Below, piece by piece: positions 56,124 to 64,000 of a DNA stretch of 64,000 nucleotides. This DNA is from Sphaerisporangium album (lineage in GTDB: Bacteria > Actinomycetota > Actinomycetes > Streptosporangiales > Streptosporangiaceae), in assembly GCF_003323745.1 (NCBI RefSeq), contig NZ_QOIL01000015.1, positions 62,001-126,000 of the forward strand. The letters are read 5' to 3'. Position numbers and translations under genes: made by a program. The notes under the pieces were generated by a model. The model had not been told where the DNA came from, searched no databases, and was given only the letters and a program-made list of their open reading frames with translations. Positions within the stretch are counted from its first letter, which is position 1, and the number at the start of each line of letters is the position of its first letter.

Positions 56124-56858
56124 CCGCATGCCTGAAGAATCCGCAGGAGGTGCGGACGGAGGCTCTGCGGTCCAGAGGGCGTCGACGAGTAGTTGGGCGT
56201 CGTGGACCTCTCTGCCGTAAGCGTCCGGGACCGCGGAGACCTGCACGGTCTGGCAGATGGTCCCGATGTCCCCGCTCATCCAACCGTTGTTGGGAAACTT
56301 GCGCAGCATGGCGTTGAGGAACGCGTTGGTGGAGTACACCGGGTCGGTCAACTGGGCGGGGGTGCCCCAGCCCTGCGACGGGCGCTGCTGGAACAGTCCC
56401 AGGCTGTCGTGATCCACGGCAACGGTGTAATTGTGCAAGGTGCTTTCGGTGATGGCGGTGGTCACGGCGATCACAGCCGCTCGCTTGTCCAGGCTCCGGC
56501 TCTTGGTCGTGTCAACGATGATCCGGGCGCACGAGACGTTGTAGGCGTTCACGCTCTGTCCCAGGCGCGGGCCGTTCATCTGTGGCCGTACCTGGCCGGC
56601 GATGGCGGCGTCGGTGCCGGTCTCCCCGCCTGGTACGCATGCGGCGTAGGCCAGCATCGGCGCCAGTTCGGTGGACACCGGAGGGCCTGCCGGACCGGGA
56701 ATGCCGGCCGTTGGCGTCGGGTGAGGAGCTTGCGCTGCCGCGGTGCCGGTACCGCTGGCGAGGAAGCCGGCGACGAGAACGGTCAGCACGATCAGTAGGC
56801 GAACGACGGGTACGCGAGGGGCAGTGCCACGAGGGACATGGGGATGGGTCGAGTCCAC
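55080..56858 (-). CDS. secreted lysozyme-like (transglycosylase-type) protein with FG-GAP array
   Basis: 592 aa. Signal anchor/peptide about 1-43. Domain about 60-230 contains ITESTLHNYTVAV (E138 as candidate catalytic Glu) and DHDSLGLFQQRPSQGWG, a motif of actinobacterial transglycosylase-like domains; the enzymatic assignment is inferred. From about 245 come six FG-GAP units of 58 residues (174 bp), each with D-x-N-G-D-G and FYDYPGLRTVLF. GTG at 56858 with GGAG upstream is preferred over 56990. It holds the place of the GH25 gene in the paralogous block. Confidence 0.78.
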   Translation of the reverse strand: MDSTHPHVPRGTAPRVPVVRLLIVLTVLVAGFLASGTGTAAAQAPHPTPTAGIPGPAGPPVSTELAPMLAYAACVPGGETGTDAAIAGQVRPQMNGPRLGQSVNAYNVSCARIIVDTTKSRSLDKRAAVIAVTTAITESTLHNYTVAVDHDSLGLFQQRPSQGWGTPAQLTDPVYSTNAFLNAMLRKFPNNGWMSGDIGTICQTVQVSAVPDAYGREVHDAQLLVDALWTAEPPSAPPADSSGMRADYNGDGLDDVAAFYDYPGLRTVLFVWTAKAGGGFTGPANVWDSGPGGWDQTRSKPVNGDFNGDGRADVGVFYNYPDLRTVLFVWTAKAGGGFTGPANVWDSGAGGWDQTRSKPVSGDFNGDGRGDVGVFYDYPGLRTVLFVWSAKTGGGFTGPANVWDSGAGGWDQTRSKPVNGDFNGDGMTDVGVFYNYPDLRTVLFVWTAKTGGGFTGPANVWDSGAGGWDQTRSKPVNGDFNGDGRADVGVYYDYPGLRTVLFVWSAKTGGGFTGPANVWDSGAGGWDQTRSKPVNGDFNGDGMTDVGVFYNYPDLRTVLFVWTAKATGGFTGPANVWDSGPGGWDQTRTNPL

Positions 56859-56910
56859 AGTTCTTCTCCGGGGGGTGGCTCTGGCGGGACCTGGTCGGGG
56901 ATCTGGCGAC

Positions 56911-56945
56911 CAGTGCGGCGTGCGGGACCACCGCACGCCGCACTG
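56911..56945 (-). terminator. terminator after NlpC-type gene 2
   Basis: CAGTGCGGCGTGCGG pairs perfectly with CCGCACGCCGCACTG, 5-nt loop. Confidence 0.7.
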
Positions 56946-56999
56946 CTGGTCGGCCCAGCAGGGTTCGGCCGACTGCTGGAGTTCAGGCATGCGTGGTGA

Positions 57000-57869
57000 T
57001 CAGAGGGGTTTGGTGCGGGATTGGTCCCAGCCGCCTGCGCCGGAGTCCCAGGCGTTGACGGGTCCGGTGAAGCCGCCTGCGGTCTTGGCCGTCCAGGTGA
57101 ACAGGACGGTTCGGAGGCCGGGGTAGTCGTAGAGGATGCCGACGTCTCCCCGGCCGTCGCCGTTGTAGTCGCCGCTGACGGGCTTGGATCGTGTCTGGTC
57201 CCAGCCGCCTGCGCCGGAGTCCCAGGCGTTGACGGGTCCGGTGAACCCGCCTGCGGTCTTGGCCGACCAGGTGAACAGGACGGTTCGCAGGCCGGGGTAG
57301 TCGTAGAAGACGCCGACGTCGGTCATGCCGTCGCCGTTGAAGTCGCCGCTGACGGGCTTGGATCGTGTCTGGTCCCAGCCGCCTGCGCCGGAGTCCCAGG
57401 CGTTGACGGGTCCGGTGAAGCCGCCTGCGGTCTTGGCCGACCAGGTGAACAGGACGGTTCGCAGGCCGGGGTAGTCGTAGAAGACGCCGACGTCGGTCAT
57501 GCCGTCGCCGTTGAAGTCGCCGGTGACGGGCTTGGACCGTGTCTGGTCCCAGCCGCCTGCGCCCGAGTCCCAGGCGTTGACCGGTCCGGTGAAGCCGCCC
57601 CCGGTCTTGGCCGTCCAGGTGAACAGGACGGTTCGCAGGCCGGGGTAGTCGTAGAAGACGCCGACGTCGGTCATGCCGTCGCCGTTGAAGTCGCCGCTGA
57701 CGGGCTTGGACCGTGTCTGGTCCCAGCCGCCTGCGCCCGAGTCCCAGGCGTTGACCGGTCCGGTGAAGCCGCCCCCGGTCTTGCCCGACCAGACGAACAG
57801 GACGGTTCGCAGGCCGGGGTAGTCGTAGAACGCCGCCACGTCACCGAGACCGTCGCCGTTGAAATCGGC
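57000..57869 (-). repeat. FG-GAP array, five 174-bp units
   Basis: Landmark TGGTCCCAGCC-type repeats at 57019, 57193, 57367, 57541 and 57715. The units are more alike to each other than to those of the gene at 55080 (CAGGCGTTGACGGG versus CACGTTGGCCGG variants). Confidence 0.88.
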
Positions 57870-58538
57870 TCGCAGACCTCCATTGCCGGTCGCGTCGTCT
57901 ACCGGCGGGGTGGCCCCCGGGTCGTCGAGGATGCCGTTGTAGTGGATCGCGTGCTCGAAGTCGCTGGTGATGGCGCTCAGGGAGCGGAAGCCCAGGTTCC
58001 CGAAGTTGCTGTCCTTGTACGGGTTGCGCACCGTCTCGCCGGTGCTGTTGAACGAGTAGAAGTAGGCGCCGGCGCCGTGGTCGGCGTTGTTCTTCCAGCC
58101 GGCGAACACCTCGATGTGGTCCGACAGGCCCTTGAAGTTCACCCGGAGGACGGCGTCACCCGGCTTGAGGTCGTTGAAGCTGTCCAGGCGGGTGATCCGG
58201 CCGCCGATCCAGCTCTCGAAGACGCTGGTGTCGTAGTAGCCCTCGGACAGGTGCCAGACCATCGAGACCAGCCCGGAACAGTCGCGGCGATACTTCTCGC
58301 TCCCGACCGGGCCCGTCCGCCATGTGGTTTTATCCGAGCTGTTTAAGTAGGTGTACCCCTGGTCGACCCAGTACTGGGCCCGGGACAAGACCTCGGAGCG
58401 GGTGATCTGGCCGTCGGCCGTGGAGGCGGCGTGCGCGGGCGTGGCGACGGTGACGGTGGTGACCGCGGCGGCAGAGAAGCTGAGGGCCGCTGCCACCATC
58501 GCGCTGAGCGTGCTGGAGATCAGGCGGTTGAGTTTCAT
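57000..58538 (-). CDS. secreted NlpC/P60-like hydrolase with FG-GAP array (block A)
   Basis: 512 aa. Signal peptide about 1-37 (AHA-AS). Catalytic domain nearly the same as in the gene at 52003: Cys in RRDCSGLVSM (C87) and His in GLSDHIEV (about H141). From about 225 there are five FG-GAP units of 58 residues (174 bp), the type found in the neighbouring lysozyme-like gene, not the 103-residue type of its paralogue. ATG at 58538 with GGAAGGA Shine-Dalgarno. The longer open frame is only the shadow of the regulator gene. The candidate SARP operator is 61 bp upstream. Confidence 0.87.
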   Translation of the reverse strand: MKLNRLISSTLSAMVAAALSFSAAAVTTVTVATPAHAASTADGQITRSEVLSRAQYWVDQGYTYLNSSDKTTWRTGPVGSEKYRRDCSGLVSMVWHLSEGYYDTSVFESWIGGRITRLDSFNDLKPGDAVLRVNFKGLSDHIEVFAGWKNNADHGAGAYFYSFNSTGETVRNPYKDSNFGNLGFRSLSAITSDFEHAIHYNGILDDPGATPPVDDATGNGGLRADFNGDGLGDVAAFYDYPGLRTVLFVWSGKTGGGFTGPVNAWDSGAGGWDQTRSKPVSGDFNGDGMTDVGVFYDYPGLRTVLFTWTAKTGGGFTGPVNAWDSGAGGWDQTRSKPVTGDFNGDGMTDVGVFYDYPGLRTVLFTWSAKTAGGFTGPVNAWDSGAGGWDQTRSKPVSGDFNGDGMTDVGVFYDYPGLRTVLFTWSAKTAGGFTGPVNAWDSGAGGWDQTRSKPVSGDYNGDGRGDVGILYDYPGLRTVLFTWTAKTAGGFTGPVNAWDSGAGGWDQSRTKPL

Positions 58539-58598
58539 CGAAATCCTTCCGATGGAGGCGCGTTGTGCGTCCTTGCACCGAAAGGTTCGAGTCGGGCG

Positions 58599-58620
58599 CT
58601 GAAACTCCGCTGAAAATCCG
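58599..58620 (-). promoter_or_regulatory. tandem 11-bp repeats, candidate SARP operator (block A)
   Basis: CTGAAACTCCG and CTGAAAATCCG (plus-strand reading) abut at 58599-58609 and 58610-58620. On the coding strand the shared heptamer is TTTCAGC-like with 11-bp period. It lies between the regulator stop and NlpC-type gene 2. Confidence 0.55.
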
Positions 58621-58633
58621 TGGAGGGCGGATT

Positions 58634-61600
58634 TCAGGACGCGGGCGCACCCTCGGCGAGCTCGGCGTACTCGCGGGCGCCGTGGTCGTGGAAGACCTTG
58701 ACGACCCGGGCGCGGATCTCGGCAGCGGTCTCGGTCTCGCCGCGGGCCTCGTGCAGCAGGGCGAGGTCGCGTTCGGTGCGGGCGAGCCACAGCGGGGCCT
58801 CCATGTCCCGCCACACGTCCATCGCCGCGGTGAGGCAGGCCGCCGCGTCCGTCAGGTCGCCGTCGGCCAGGTGCAGCTCGCCGAGGGTGCGCAGGGCCAT
58901 GCCCAGCCCCCAGCGGTCGCCCATCGCCTGGCAGGTCGACAGCACGCCCTCCAACGGGGCCAGAGCCAGGTCGGTCCGGCCCAGGCGGAGCCGCGCCTTG
59001 GCCAGCGCGCGGATCGAGTGCGCCTCCATCAGCTTGTCGCCGAGCCGGGCGAAGATGGCCGCCGCGGCCTCGGCCGTCTCGATCGCCGGGACGTAGCGGC
59101 CGGTGGCCCGGTGGAACAGGCTCATCGTGCGCAGCGTCACCGCCTCGCCGCGCGGGCTGCCGAGACGGCGGTAGGCGGCCAGGGACTGCTCCAGACCGGA
59201 CCAGGCGGTGGGGTAGTCGCCGAGCTCCAGCCGTACGGAGGCGGCCAGCCGCAGCAGGTAGAAGGTCCCTACGTCCTCGCCGAGCTCCGCCAGCAGCGTG
59301 GTGGCCTGGTCGAGGAAGTGCAGCGACTCGACCAGGCGTCCCGCCTCCCGGCAGGTGATGCCGAGCCCGGCGAGTGCCACGGCCTGGCCGCGCGCGTCGC
59401 CGAGCTCGCGGAAGGCGCCGAGCGCCTCGCCCAGGACCCGGCGGGCCTCCGGGAAGCGGTCCTGGTCGTAGCGGAGCTGCCCGAGCTCGGCCAGCATGGT
59501 CGCCACGCCGTTCTGGTCGCCCGCGCGGCGCGCCGCGGCCAGCGCCGCCTGGTTGATCCGCTCCCGGGCCTCGAACCTGTTGACCCCGAGGAACGAGGGG
59601 CCGAGCCGGGCCGAGGCGAACTGGCACACCAGGTCGTGCAGGCCGAGGGCGGCGGCGCGCTCCAGGCCGACGACCAGCGCGGGCCGCTCGATGTCGAACC
59701 AGTCGTGCGGGGCCGCCAGCACCTGCGCCACCAGCTCGCGCGGGACCGGCGAGGCCGCCACGGCGGGGCGCCGCCAGCCGATCTCGTCGGACGGGACGTG
59801 GGCGGTCACCTGCTTGGCCACGCTCAGCCAGCCGCCGAGCACGCGGCCCACGGCCGCCGAGACCGTTTCGGGGGATTCCTCCGCCTCCGCCCGCTCGCTC
59901 CCGTAGATCCGTACCAGGTCGTGCATCCGGTACCGGAGCGTGCCGATGTCGTCCACCCGGCTGAAGTCCACGAGCTGCGCGTCGACCAGGCGCTCCACGA
60001 TGTCCTCGGCGAGCGTCGCCGGGACGTCGTTCAGCCAGGCGACGATCCACGGGGAGAACTCCGGGACGCCCAGATGGCCGAGCCGCCGCAGCGCGAGGCG
60101 CGCGTCGTCGTCAAGCCCCCGGTAGCTGAGTTCGAAGCCGGCCCGGACCTCGAGGTCCGCGATGGCCAGCTCGTCCAGCCGCCGCCGTTCGTCGGTCAGC
60201 CGGTCGGCCAGCAGCCGCAGCGGCCAGCGCTGACGGGTGGCCAGCCGGGCCCCGGCGATGCGGATCGCCAGCGGCAGCCGGCCGCACAGCTCGGCGATTT
60301 CCCGGGCCACCGGCTCCTCCGCCGCCACCCGCTCGGGCCCGACGATCCTGACGAGCAGCTCGATGGCCTCGGCGGGGTCGAGGACGTCCAGGTCGGTACG
60401 GCGGACGCCGCCGAGGCCGCCGAGCCGGTTGCGCGAGGTGATCAGCACGCCGCCGCCGGGACCGCCGGGCAGCAGTGGGCGCACCTGCCGCTCGTCGGCG
60501 GCGTCGTCCAGGAGCACCAGCACCCGGCGGCCGGCCAGCAGGGACCGGTACAGCTCGGCCCGCTCCGGGGTTCCGGCCGGGACGGCGGAGGGCTCGACCC
60601 CGAGCGCCGTGAGGAACCGGCCGAGCACCTCGCCGGCGTCGGCGGGGGTCTCGCCCATCCCGCGTAACTCGGCGTACAGCTGACCATCGGGGAAGGCGGC
60701 GGCGACCCGGTGGGCGACGTGCACCGCCAGGGCCGATTTGCCGGTGCCTGCGCGGCCCGCGACGACCTGGATGACCGGGGACGCGCCCGCGGTCAGCGCC
60801 GTGACCAGGGCGGAGGTCTCGGCCGCGCGGCCGGTGAAGTCCGCGGGCGCCAGCGGGAGCTGGGCCGGCGCGGCGACGCGGACCGTATCGCCGGACGGCG
60901 GCGCCAGCAGGGCGGGGTCGCCGCGCAGGATGGCGTGGTACAGCTCGGTCAGCTCTGGACCCGGGTCCACGCCGAGCTCCTCGGCCAGCACCTCGCGGCT
61001 CTCCCGGAAACCGGCCAGGGCGTCGGACTGGCGGCCGAGCCGGTACAGCGCGGTCATGTACTGGGCGCGCAGCCGCTCGTTGACGGGGTGACGGCCGACC
61101 AGCGCGGCCAGCTCGCTCACCAGCTCGCCGTGCCGGCCGAGCGCGAGATCCGCCTCGATGCGCTCCTCGGTGGCGGTCAGCCGGAGCTGTTCCAGCCGGG
61201 CCACTTCCCCGCCCAGCGGTGAGGTGCCCAGCCCGGCCAGGGCGGGCCCGCGCCACAGGGCCAGCGCCGCGCCGAGCAGGTCGGAGGTCTCCTGGAGATT
61301 GGACGCCTGCCGCGCCTTGGCCAGGAGTTGCTCGAACCGGTCCACGTCCAGCGACCCGACGGGGAGCTGCGCCATGTAGCCGGGCGCGCGGGTGACGATC
61401 ACGTCGGTGATGCCGTACCGGGCCAGGGCCTGGCGCAACGTCTTGACGTAGGTCTGGATCGCCGCCTTGGCGGTCTCCGGCGGGTCGTCCGGCCAGAGGA
61501 TGTCGATCAGCCGGGCCATCGGCACGATGTGCCCGTGCTCCAGCAGCAGCGTGGCCAGCAAGGTCTGCGGCTTGGCTCCGCCCAGCGGGACGGACACCCC

Positions 61601-61645
61601 CGTAGCCGCCGTCACTTCGACCGGCCCCAGAAGCCGAAACTCCAC
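58634..61645 (-). CDS. AfsR/SARP-type regulator with NB-ARC and TPR domains
   Basis: 1003 aa. Order: OmpR-like winged helix (1-95; MEFRLLGPVEV, RLIDILWPDDPPETA), bacterial transcriptional activator domain (about 96-250), NB-ARC ATPase (about 270-545; P-loop GRAGTGKSALAVH about 297, RVLVLLDDAADE Walker B), linker, and C-terminal TPR-like repeats (about 730-990). SARPs activate nearby genes by binding direct repeats. Its place at the head of the hydrolase genes suggests that it controls them. The GTG at 61645 is preferred (GGGGAG 5 nt upstream) over the open frame to 61816. A deleted copy is at 53697. Confidence 0.88.
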   Translation of the reverse strand: MEFRLLGPVEVTAATGVSVPLGGAKPQTLLATLLLEHGHIVPMARLIDILWPDDPPETAKAAIQTYVKTLRQALARYGITDVIVTRAPGYMAQLPVGSLDVDRFEQLLAKARQASNLQETSDLLGAALALWRGPALAGLGTSPLGGEVARLEQLRLTATEERIEADLALGRHGELVSELAALVGRHPVNERLRAQYMTALYRLGRQSDALAGFRESREVLAEELGVDPGPELTELYHAILRGDPALLAPPSGDTVRVAAPAQLPLAPADFTGRAAETSALVTALTAGASPVIQVVAGRAGTGKSALAVHVAHRVAAAFPDGQLYAELRGMGETPADAGEVLGRFLTALGVEPSAVPAGTPERAELYRSLLAGRRVLVLLDDAADERQVRPLLPGGPGGGVLITSRNRLGGLGGVRRTDLDVLDPAEAIELLVRIVGPERVAAEEPVAREIAELCGRLPLAIRIAGARLATRQRWPLRLLADRLTDERRRLDELAIADLEVRAGFELSYRGLDDDARLALRRLGHLGVPEFSPWIVAWLNDVPATLAEDIVERLVDAQLVDFSRVDDIGTLRYRMHDLVRIYGSERAEAEESPETVSAAVGRVLGGWLSVAKQVTAHVPSDEIGWRRPAVAASPVPRELVAQVLAAPHDWFDIERPALVVGLERAAALGLHDLVCQFASARLGPSFLGVNRFEARERINQAALAAARRAGDQNGVATMLAELGQLRYDQDRFPEARRVLGEALGAFRELGDARGQAVALAGLGITCREAGRLVESLHFLDQATTLLAELGEDVGTFYLLRLAASVRLELGDYPTAWSGLEQSLAAYRRLGSPRGEAVTLRTMSLFHRATGRYVPAIETAEAAAAIFARLGDKLMEAHSIRALAKARLRLGRTDLALAPLEGVLSTCQAMGDRWGLGMALRTLGELHLADGDLTDAAACLTAAMDVWRDMEAPLWLARTERDLALLHEARGETETAAEIRARVVKVFHDHGAREYAELAEGAPAS

Positions 61646-61931
61646 CGCCACTCCCCGTATGTCGGCTTTCCGGCGAGGCAGTTTTACTGAATTAACAGAT
61701 ATGTAGGCACAGCATGGCCAGTGCCGGCTCGGCGCGCAAGGTCGCGCGACGGGCTTCCTTTCGTGATCCAACCATTGAGCCACAGGCCTCGCGCGGAGCT
61801 GGAGCCGGACACTCACGCGGCTCGCGCCCGCGCGCCCCGGGGCGGGGGACGGCGGCGGGCCGGGCGGCGGTAGCCTGAGAGCTTGCCGGGGAGGCGGGTG
61901 GGCCGCCTGGGACCGCAGAGCAGGGGGCAGG

Positions 61932-62762
61932 GTGAAGCTTCTCCACTCCGGGAAGGTGCGGGACGTCTACGAGGATCGTGGGGACATCGTCCTCGTGGCC
62001 TCCGACCGCGTCTCCGTCTACGACGTCATCCTGCCGACGCCCATCCCCGACAAGGGCAAGGTCCTCACGCGGCTGTCGCTGTGGTGGTTCGAGCAGCTCG
62101 CCGACGTCGTCCCCAACCACGTGATCTCGGCCACCGACGTCCCCCCGGAGTTCGCGGGGCGGGCCGTGCGGTGCCGCAGGCTGGACATGGTCTCCGTCGA
62201 GTGCATCGCGCGCGGCTACCTCACCGGGTCCGGCCTGAAGGAGTACCAGGCGCGCGGCTCGGTGTCCGGCGTCGCGCTGCCGCCCGGCCTCGTCGAGGGC
62301 TCACGACTGCCCGAGCCGATCTTCACGCCCACCACCAAGGCCCCGCTCGGCGAGCACGACGAGTTCATCACCTTCGACGACGTGATCGCCCAGGAAGGCG
62401 CCGAGACCGCCGAAGAGCTCCGCCGCGCCACCCTGGAGGTCTACCGGCGCGGCGCCGAGATCGCCGCCGAGCGCGGCATCCTCATCGCGGACACCAAGCT
62501 GGAGTTCGGCCGGTCCGCCGACGGCACGCTCATGCTCGGGGACGAGCTGCTGACCTCCGACTCCTCCCGCTTCTGGGCCGCCGGCCAGTGGCGGCCGGGG
62601 CGCGCGCAGCACTCGTTCGACAAGCAGTTCGTCCGCGACTGGGCCACCGGGACGGGCTGGGACAAGCAGGCCCCCGCCCCGGAGGTCCCCGCCGGCATCG
62701 TCGAGGCCACGCGCGCCCGCTACATCGAGGCCTACGAGCTCATCACCGGCAAGGCCTGGTAG
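61932..62762 (+). CDS. purC: phosphoribosylaminoimidazole-succinocarboxamide synthase
   Basis: 276 aa. Purine pathway: joins aspartate to CAIR to give SAICAR. Starts KLLHSGKVRDVYE; conserved IARGYLTGSGLKEY, ADTKLEFG and the DSSRFW / SFDKQFVRDW region are present. GTG start with a G-rich Shine-Dalgarno (GCAGGGGGCAGG). It is separate from purKE, 16 kb away. Confidence 0.93.
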   Translation: MKLLHSGKVRDVYEDRGDIVLVASDRVSVYDVILPTPIPDKGKVLTRLSLWWFEQLADVVPNHVISATDVPPEFAGRAVRCRRLDMVSVECIARGYLTGSGLKEYQARGSVSGVALPPGLVEGSRLPEPIFTPTTKAPLGEHDEFITFDDVIAQEGAETAEELRRATLEVYRRGAEIAAERGILIADTKLEFGRSADGTLMLGDELLTSDSSRFWAAGQWRPGRAQHSFDKQFVRDWATGTGWDKQAPAPEVPAGIVEATRARYIEAYELITGKAW

Positions 62763-62778
62763 CGCCCGCCGGGCCCGG

Positions 62779-64000
62779 TCACTTCTTGCAGATGTTCTGC
62801 GTCGCCGTCCGCGCCACCGGGGAGCCCGAGGCCGAGGGGCTGGTCGAGGGGGACGCGGCGGTGTCCTTGACCGTCACCTTGCGCACGCCCGAGTACTTGG
62901 AGCCGACGATCACCTCGACGCCCGCCACGTCGGCCTCGCGCAACTCGGCTCCGGGGATCGCGGCGGCCACCGTACGCGCCGACTCCTCGCGCCCGGCCGG
63001 GTAGCGGACCACGGGGTCGGTGTAGTTCCTGGTCGCGGTGTCGCCCGGGGCGGACGGCACCTGGAAGCCCATGCGCAGCAGGTCCGCCTTGGTGCGCGCG
63101 CCGAGGCCGGTGATGGCCGTGCCGTTGACCACGCGCACCGCGATGCGCTCGGGCGGCACCGTCAATTCCTTCGCGCCGGACGTGGCCGCCGGGTCCGGCG
63201 AGGGCGACGTGGGCGGGGTGGACGACGGGGCAGGGATCGCGGTCTTCGTGACGGCGGGCTTGACGAGCGGCTCGTCGTCGCCGATGCGCCGGAACAGGTC
63301 GCGCGCCGCCGCCTTGTCCCACAGCACCGCCGACTCGCCGGTGGGCGCCCGGTAGTCGACGTCCGCGAGGGGCACGGTCGTGAACGCGACGTCGTCGGTG
63401 GAGACGTCCTTGAGCTGGTTGGCCAGCCCGAGCATGTCCTTGGCCAGCGCGTCGTCGACCGTCAGCGTCTTCAGCGTCGACCCGACCAGCCCGGTCAGCT
63501 TCGCGGGGTTGGCCAGGGTGCCGCCGCTGAGCGCGCGGTGCAGCAGCGCCGAGATCACCTGCTGCTGGCGGTCGATGCGGTCCAGGTCGGAGCGGGCGGT
63601 GGCGCGGGTGCGGGCGTAGAACAGCGCCTTCACCCCGTCGAGCTCGTAGGTCCCCGGCTGGAGCTTGAACTTGGTGTGCTGGTCGTCGATGGCCACGGGC
63701 GTGCAGACCGAGATGCCGCCGAGGGCGTCCACGACCTTGATGAAGCCGAGCACGTTGACCTCGACGTAGTGGTTGATGGTCAGCCCGGTGGCCTCGCGCA
63801 CGGTGCGGACGGCCAGTTGCGCGCCGCCGAGGGAGTACGCAGAGTTGATCTTGTGGGTGCCCTTGCCGGGAATGTTCACCCAGCTGTCCCGGGGCAGGCT
63901 CACCACGGTGATCTTCTCGTGGTCCTCCGAGAGGTGGATGACCATCATCGTGTCGCTGCGCTGCCCCACCTCGCGGCCGAGGTGCAGCCGGTTCTGCTCC
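62779..64000 (-). CDS. LytR-CpsA-Psr (LCP) family protein, N-terminus outside window
   Basis: At least 406 residues visible; the frame stays open past 63969 to the window edge. LCP enzymes attach wall polymers (teichoic acids, arabinogalactan or capsule) from lipid carriers to peptidoglycan, outside the membrane. Motifs: QRSDTMMVIHL, VVSLPRDSWV, HKINSAYSLGG and FYARTRATARSDLDRIDRQQ (substrate-phosphate Arg residues). A Pro/Ser linker leads to a C-terminal LytR_C domain (VRVVNGTAITGLG) and a Ser-rich tail. The membrane anchor is beyond the window. It is convergent with purC. Confidence 0.9.
   Translation of the reverse strand, partial: EQNRLHLGREVGQRSDTMMVIHLSEDHEKITVVSLPRDSWVNIPGKGTHKINSAYSLGGAQLAVRTVREATGLTINHYVEVNVLGFIKVVDALGGISVCTPVAIDDQHTKFKLQPGTYELDGVKALFYARTRATARSDLDRIDRQQQVISALLHRALSGGTLANPAKLTGLVGSTLKTLTVDDALAKDMLGLANQLKDVSTDDVAFTTVPLADVDYRAPTGESAVLWDKAAARDLFRRIGDDEPLVKPAVTKTAIPAPSSTPPTSPSPDPAATSGAKELTVPPERIAVRVVNGTAITGLGARTKADLLRMGFQVPSAPGDTATRNYTDPVVRYPAGREESARTVAAAIPGAELREADVAGVEVIVGSKYSGVRKVTVKDTAASPSTSPSASGSPVARTATQNICKK

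Noticed and set aside
58565-60667. 700-codon plus-strand frame
   Set aside because: Antisense of the SARP regulator.

Overview
This is a 64 kb stretch of chromosome from a high-GC Gram-positive actinobacterium. Evidence: strong G/C bias at third codon positions, many GTG starts, overlapping ATGA/GTGA gene junctions, likely leaderless mRNAs, a mycothiol-dependent formaldehyde dehydrogenase, an acyl-CoA carboxylase epsilon subunit, a WXG100/EccC secretion ATPase and a SARP/AfsR-type regulator. The gene set fits a filamentous actinomycete (Streptomyces or Streptosporangiales type); I cannot name the genus. I see no rRNA, tRNA, CRISPR array, IS element or prophage.

Layout. 1-5469: end of a WXG100 gene, a TadE-like pseudopilin gene and a convergent 1545-aa FHA/FtsK-type ESX ATPase. 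5572-6995: a lipoprotein and cutA, with a DnaA-box cluster between them. 7399-18182: a Tad (Flp-type) pilus locus: cpaB-like, tadZ-like, tadA, tadB, tadC, a small Flp-like pilin, two TadE/TadG-like pseudopilins, a membrane LysM-BTAD protein and two exported proteins. 18322-24187: a secreted protein, Nudix, MOSC, the ogt/ada-alkA alkylation-repair pair and a NYN protein. 24292-26103: accE and an acyl-CoA carboxylase beta subunit. 26180-28521: an ABC exporter pair. 28642-31431: ppc behind two operator-like palindromes. 31490-35556: a second NYN protein with a terminator hairpin in its leader, fdhD and a YdeP/FdhF-type molybdoenzyme. 35807-39905: birA, a PH-domain protein, mscR with an MBL hydrolase, and bfd-bfr behind tandem IdeR-type boxes. 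40129-48524: a two-component system, GtrA, a lipoprotein, purK-purE, UDP-glucose dehydrogenase and an acyl-CoA dehydrogenase. 61932-64000: purC and a truncated LCP-family gene.

The most unusual region is 49027-61645, all on the minus strand. It reads as two copies of one four-gene block: SARP regulator, NlpC/P60-like hydrolase with FG-GAP repeats, muramidase-type enzyme with FG-GAP repeats, VanX-like D,D-dipeptidase. In the block at higher coordinates the regulator is intact and the vanX gene is frameshifted. In the other block the regulator is a deletion remnant and vanX is intact. Both blocks keep the same NlpC-type domain, but their FG-GAP repeats differ (174-bp units in one, 309-bp units in the other). 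Within each block the repeat type matches that of the neighbouring muramidase gene. An 11-bp tandem direct repeat, the layout expected for a SARP operator, lies upstream of both NlpC-type genes. I infer a SARP-controlled, extracellular peptidoglycan-degrading set whose propeller domains are exchanged as units. This is the best candidate here for an undescribed system.

Other points of interest: the DnaA-box cluster and nearby iteron-like repeats far from any dnaA/dnaN gene (6331-6616), the DasR-type palindrome before ppc, the hairpin duplicated around the second NYN gene, and a short ORF at 48710-48919 behind a near-consensus promoter.
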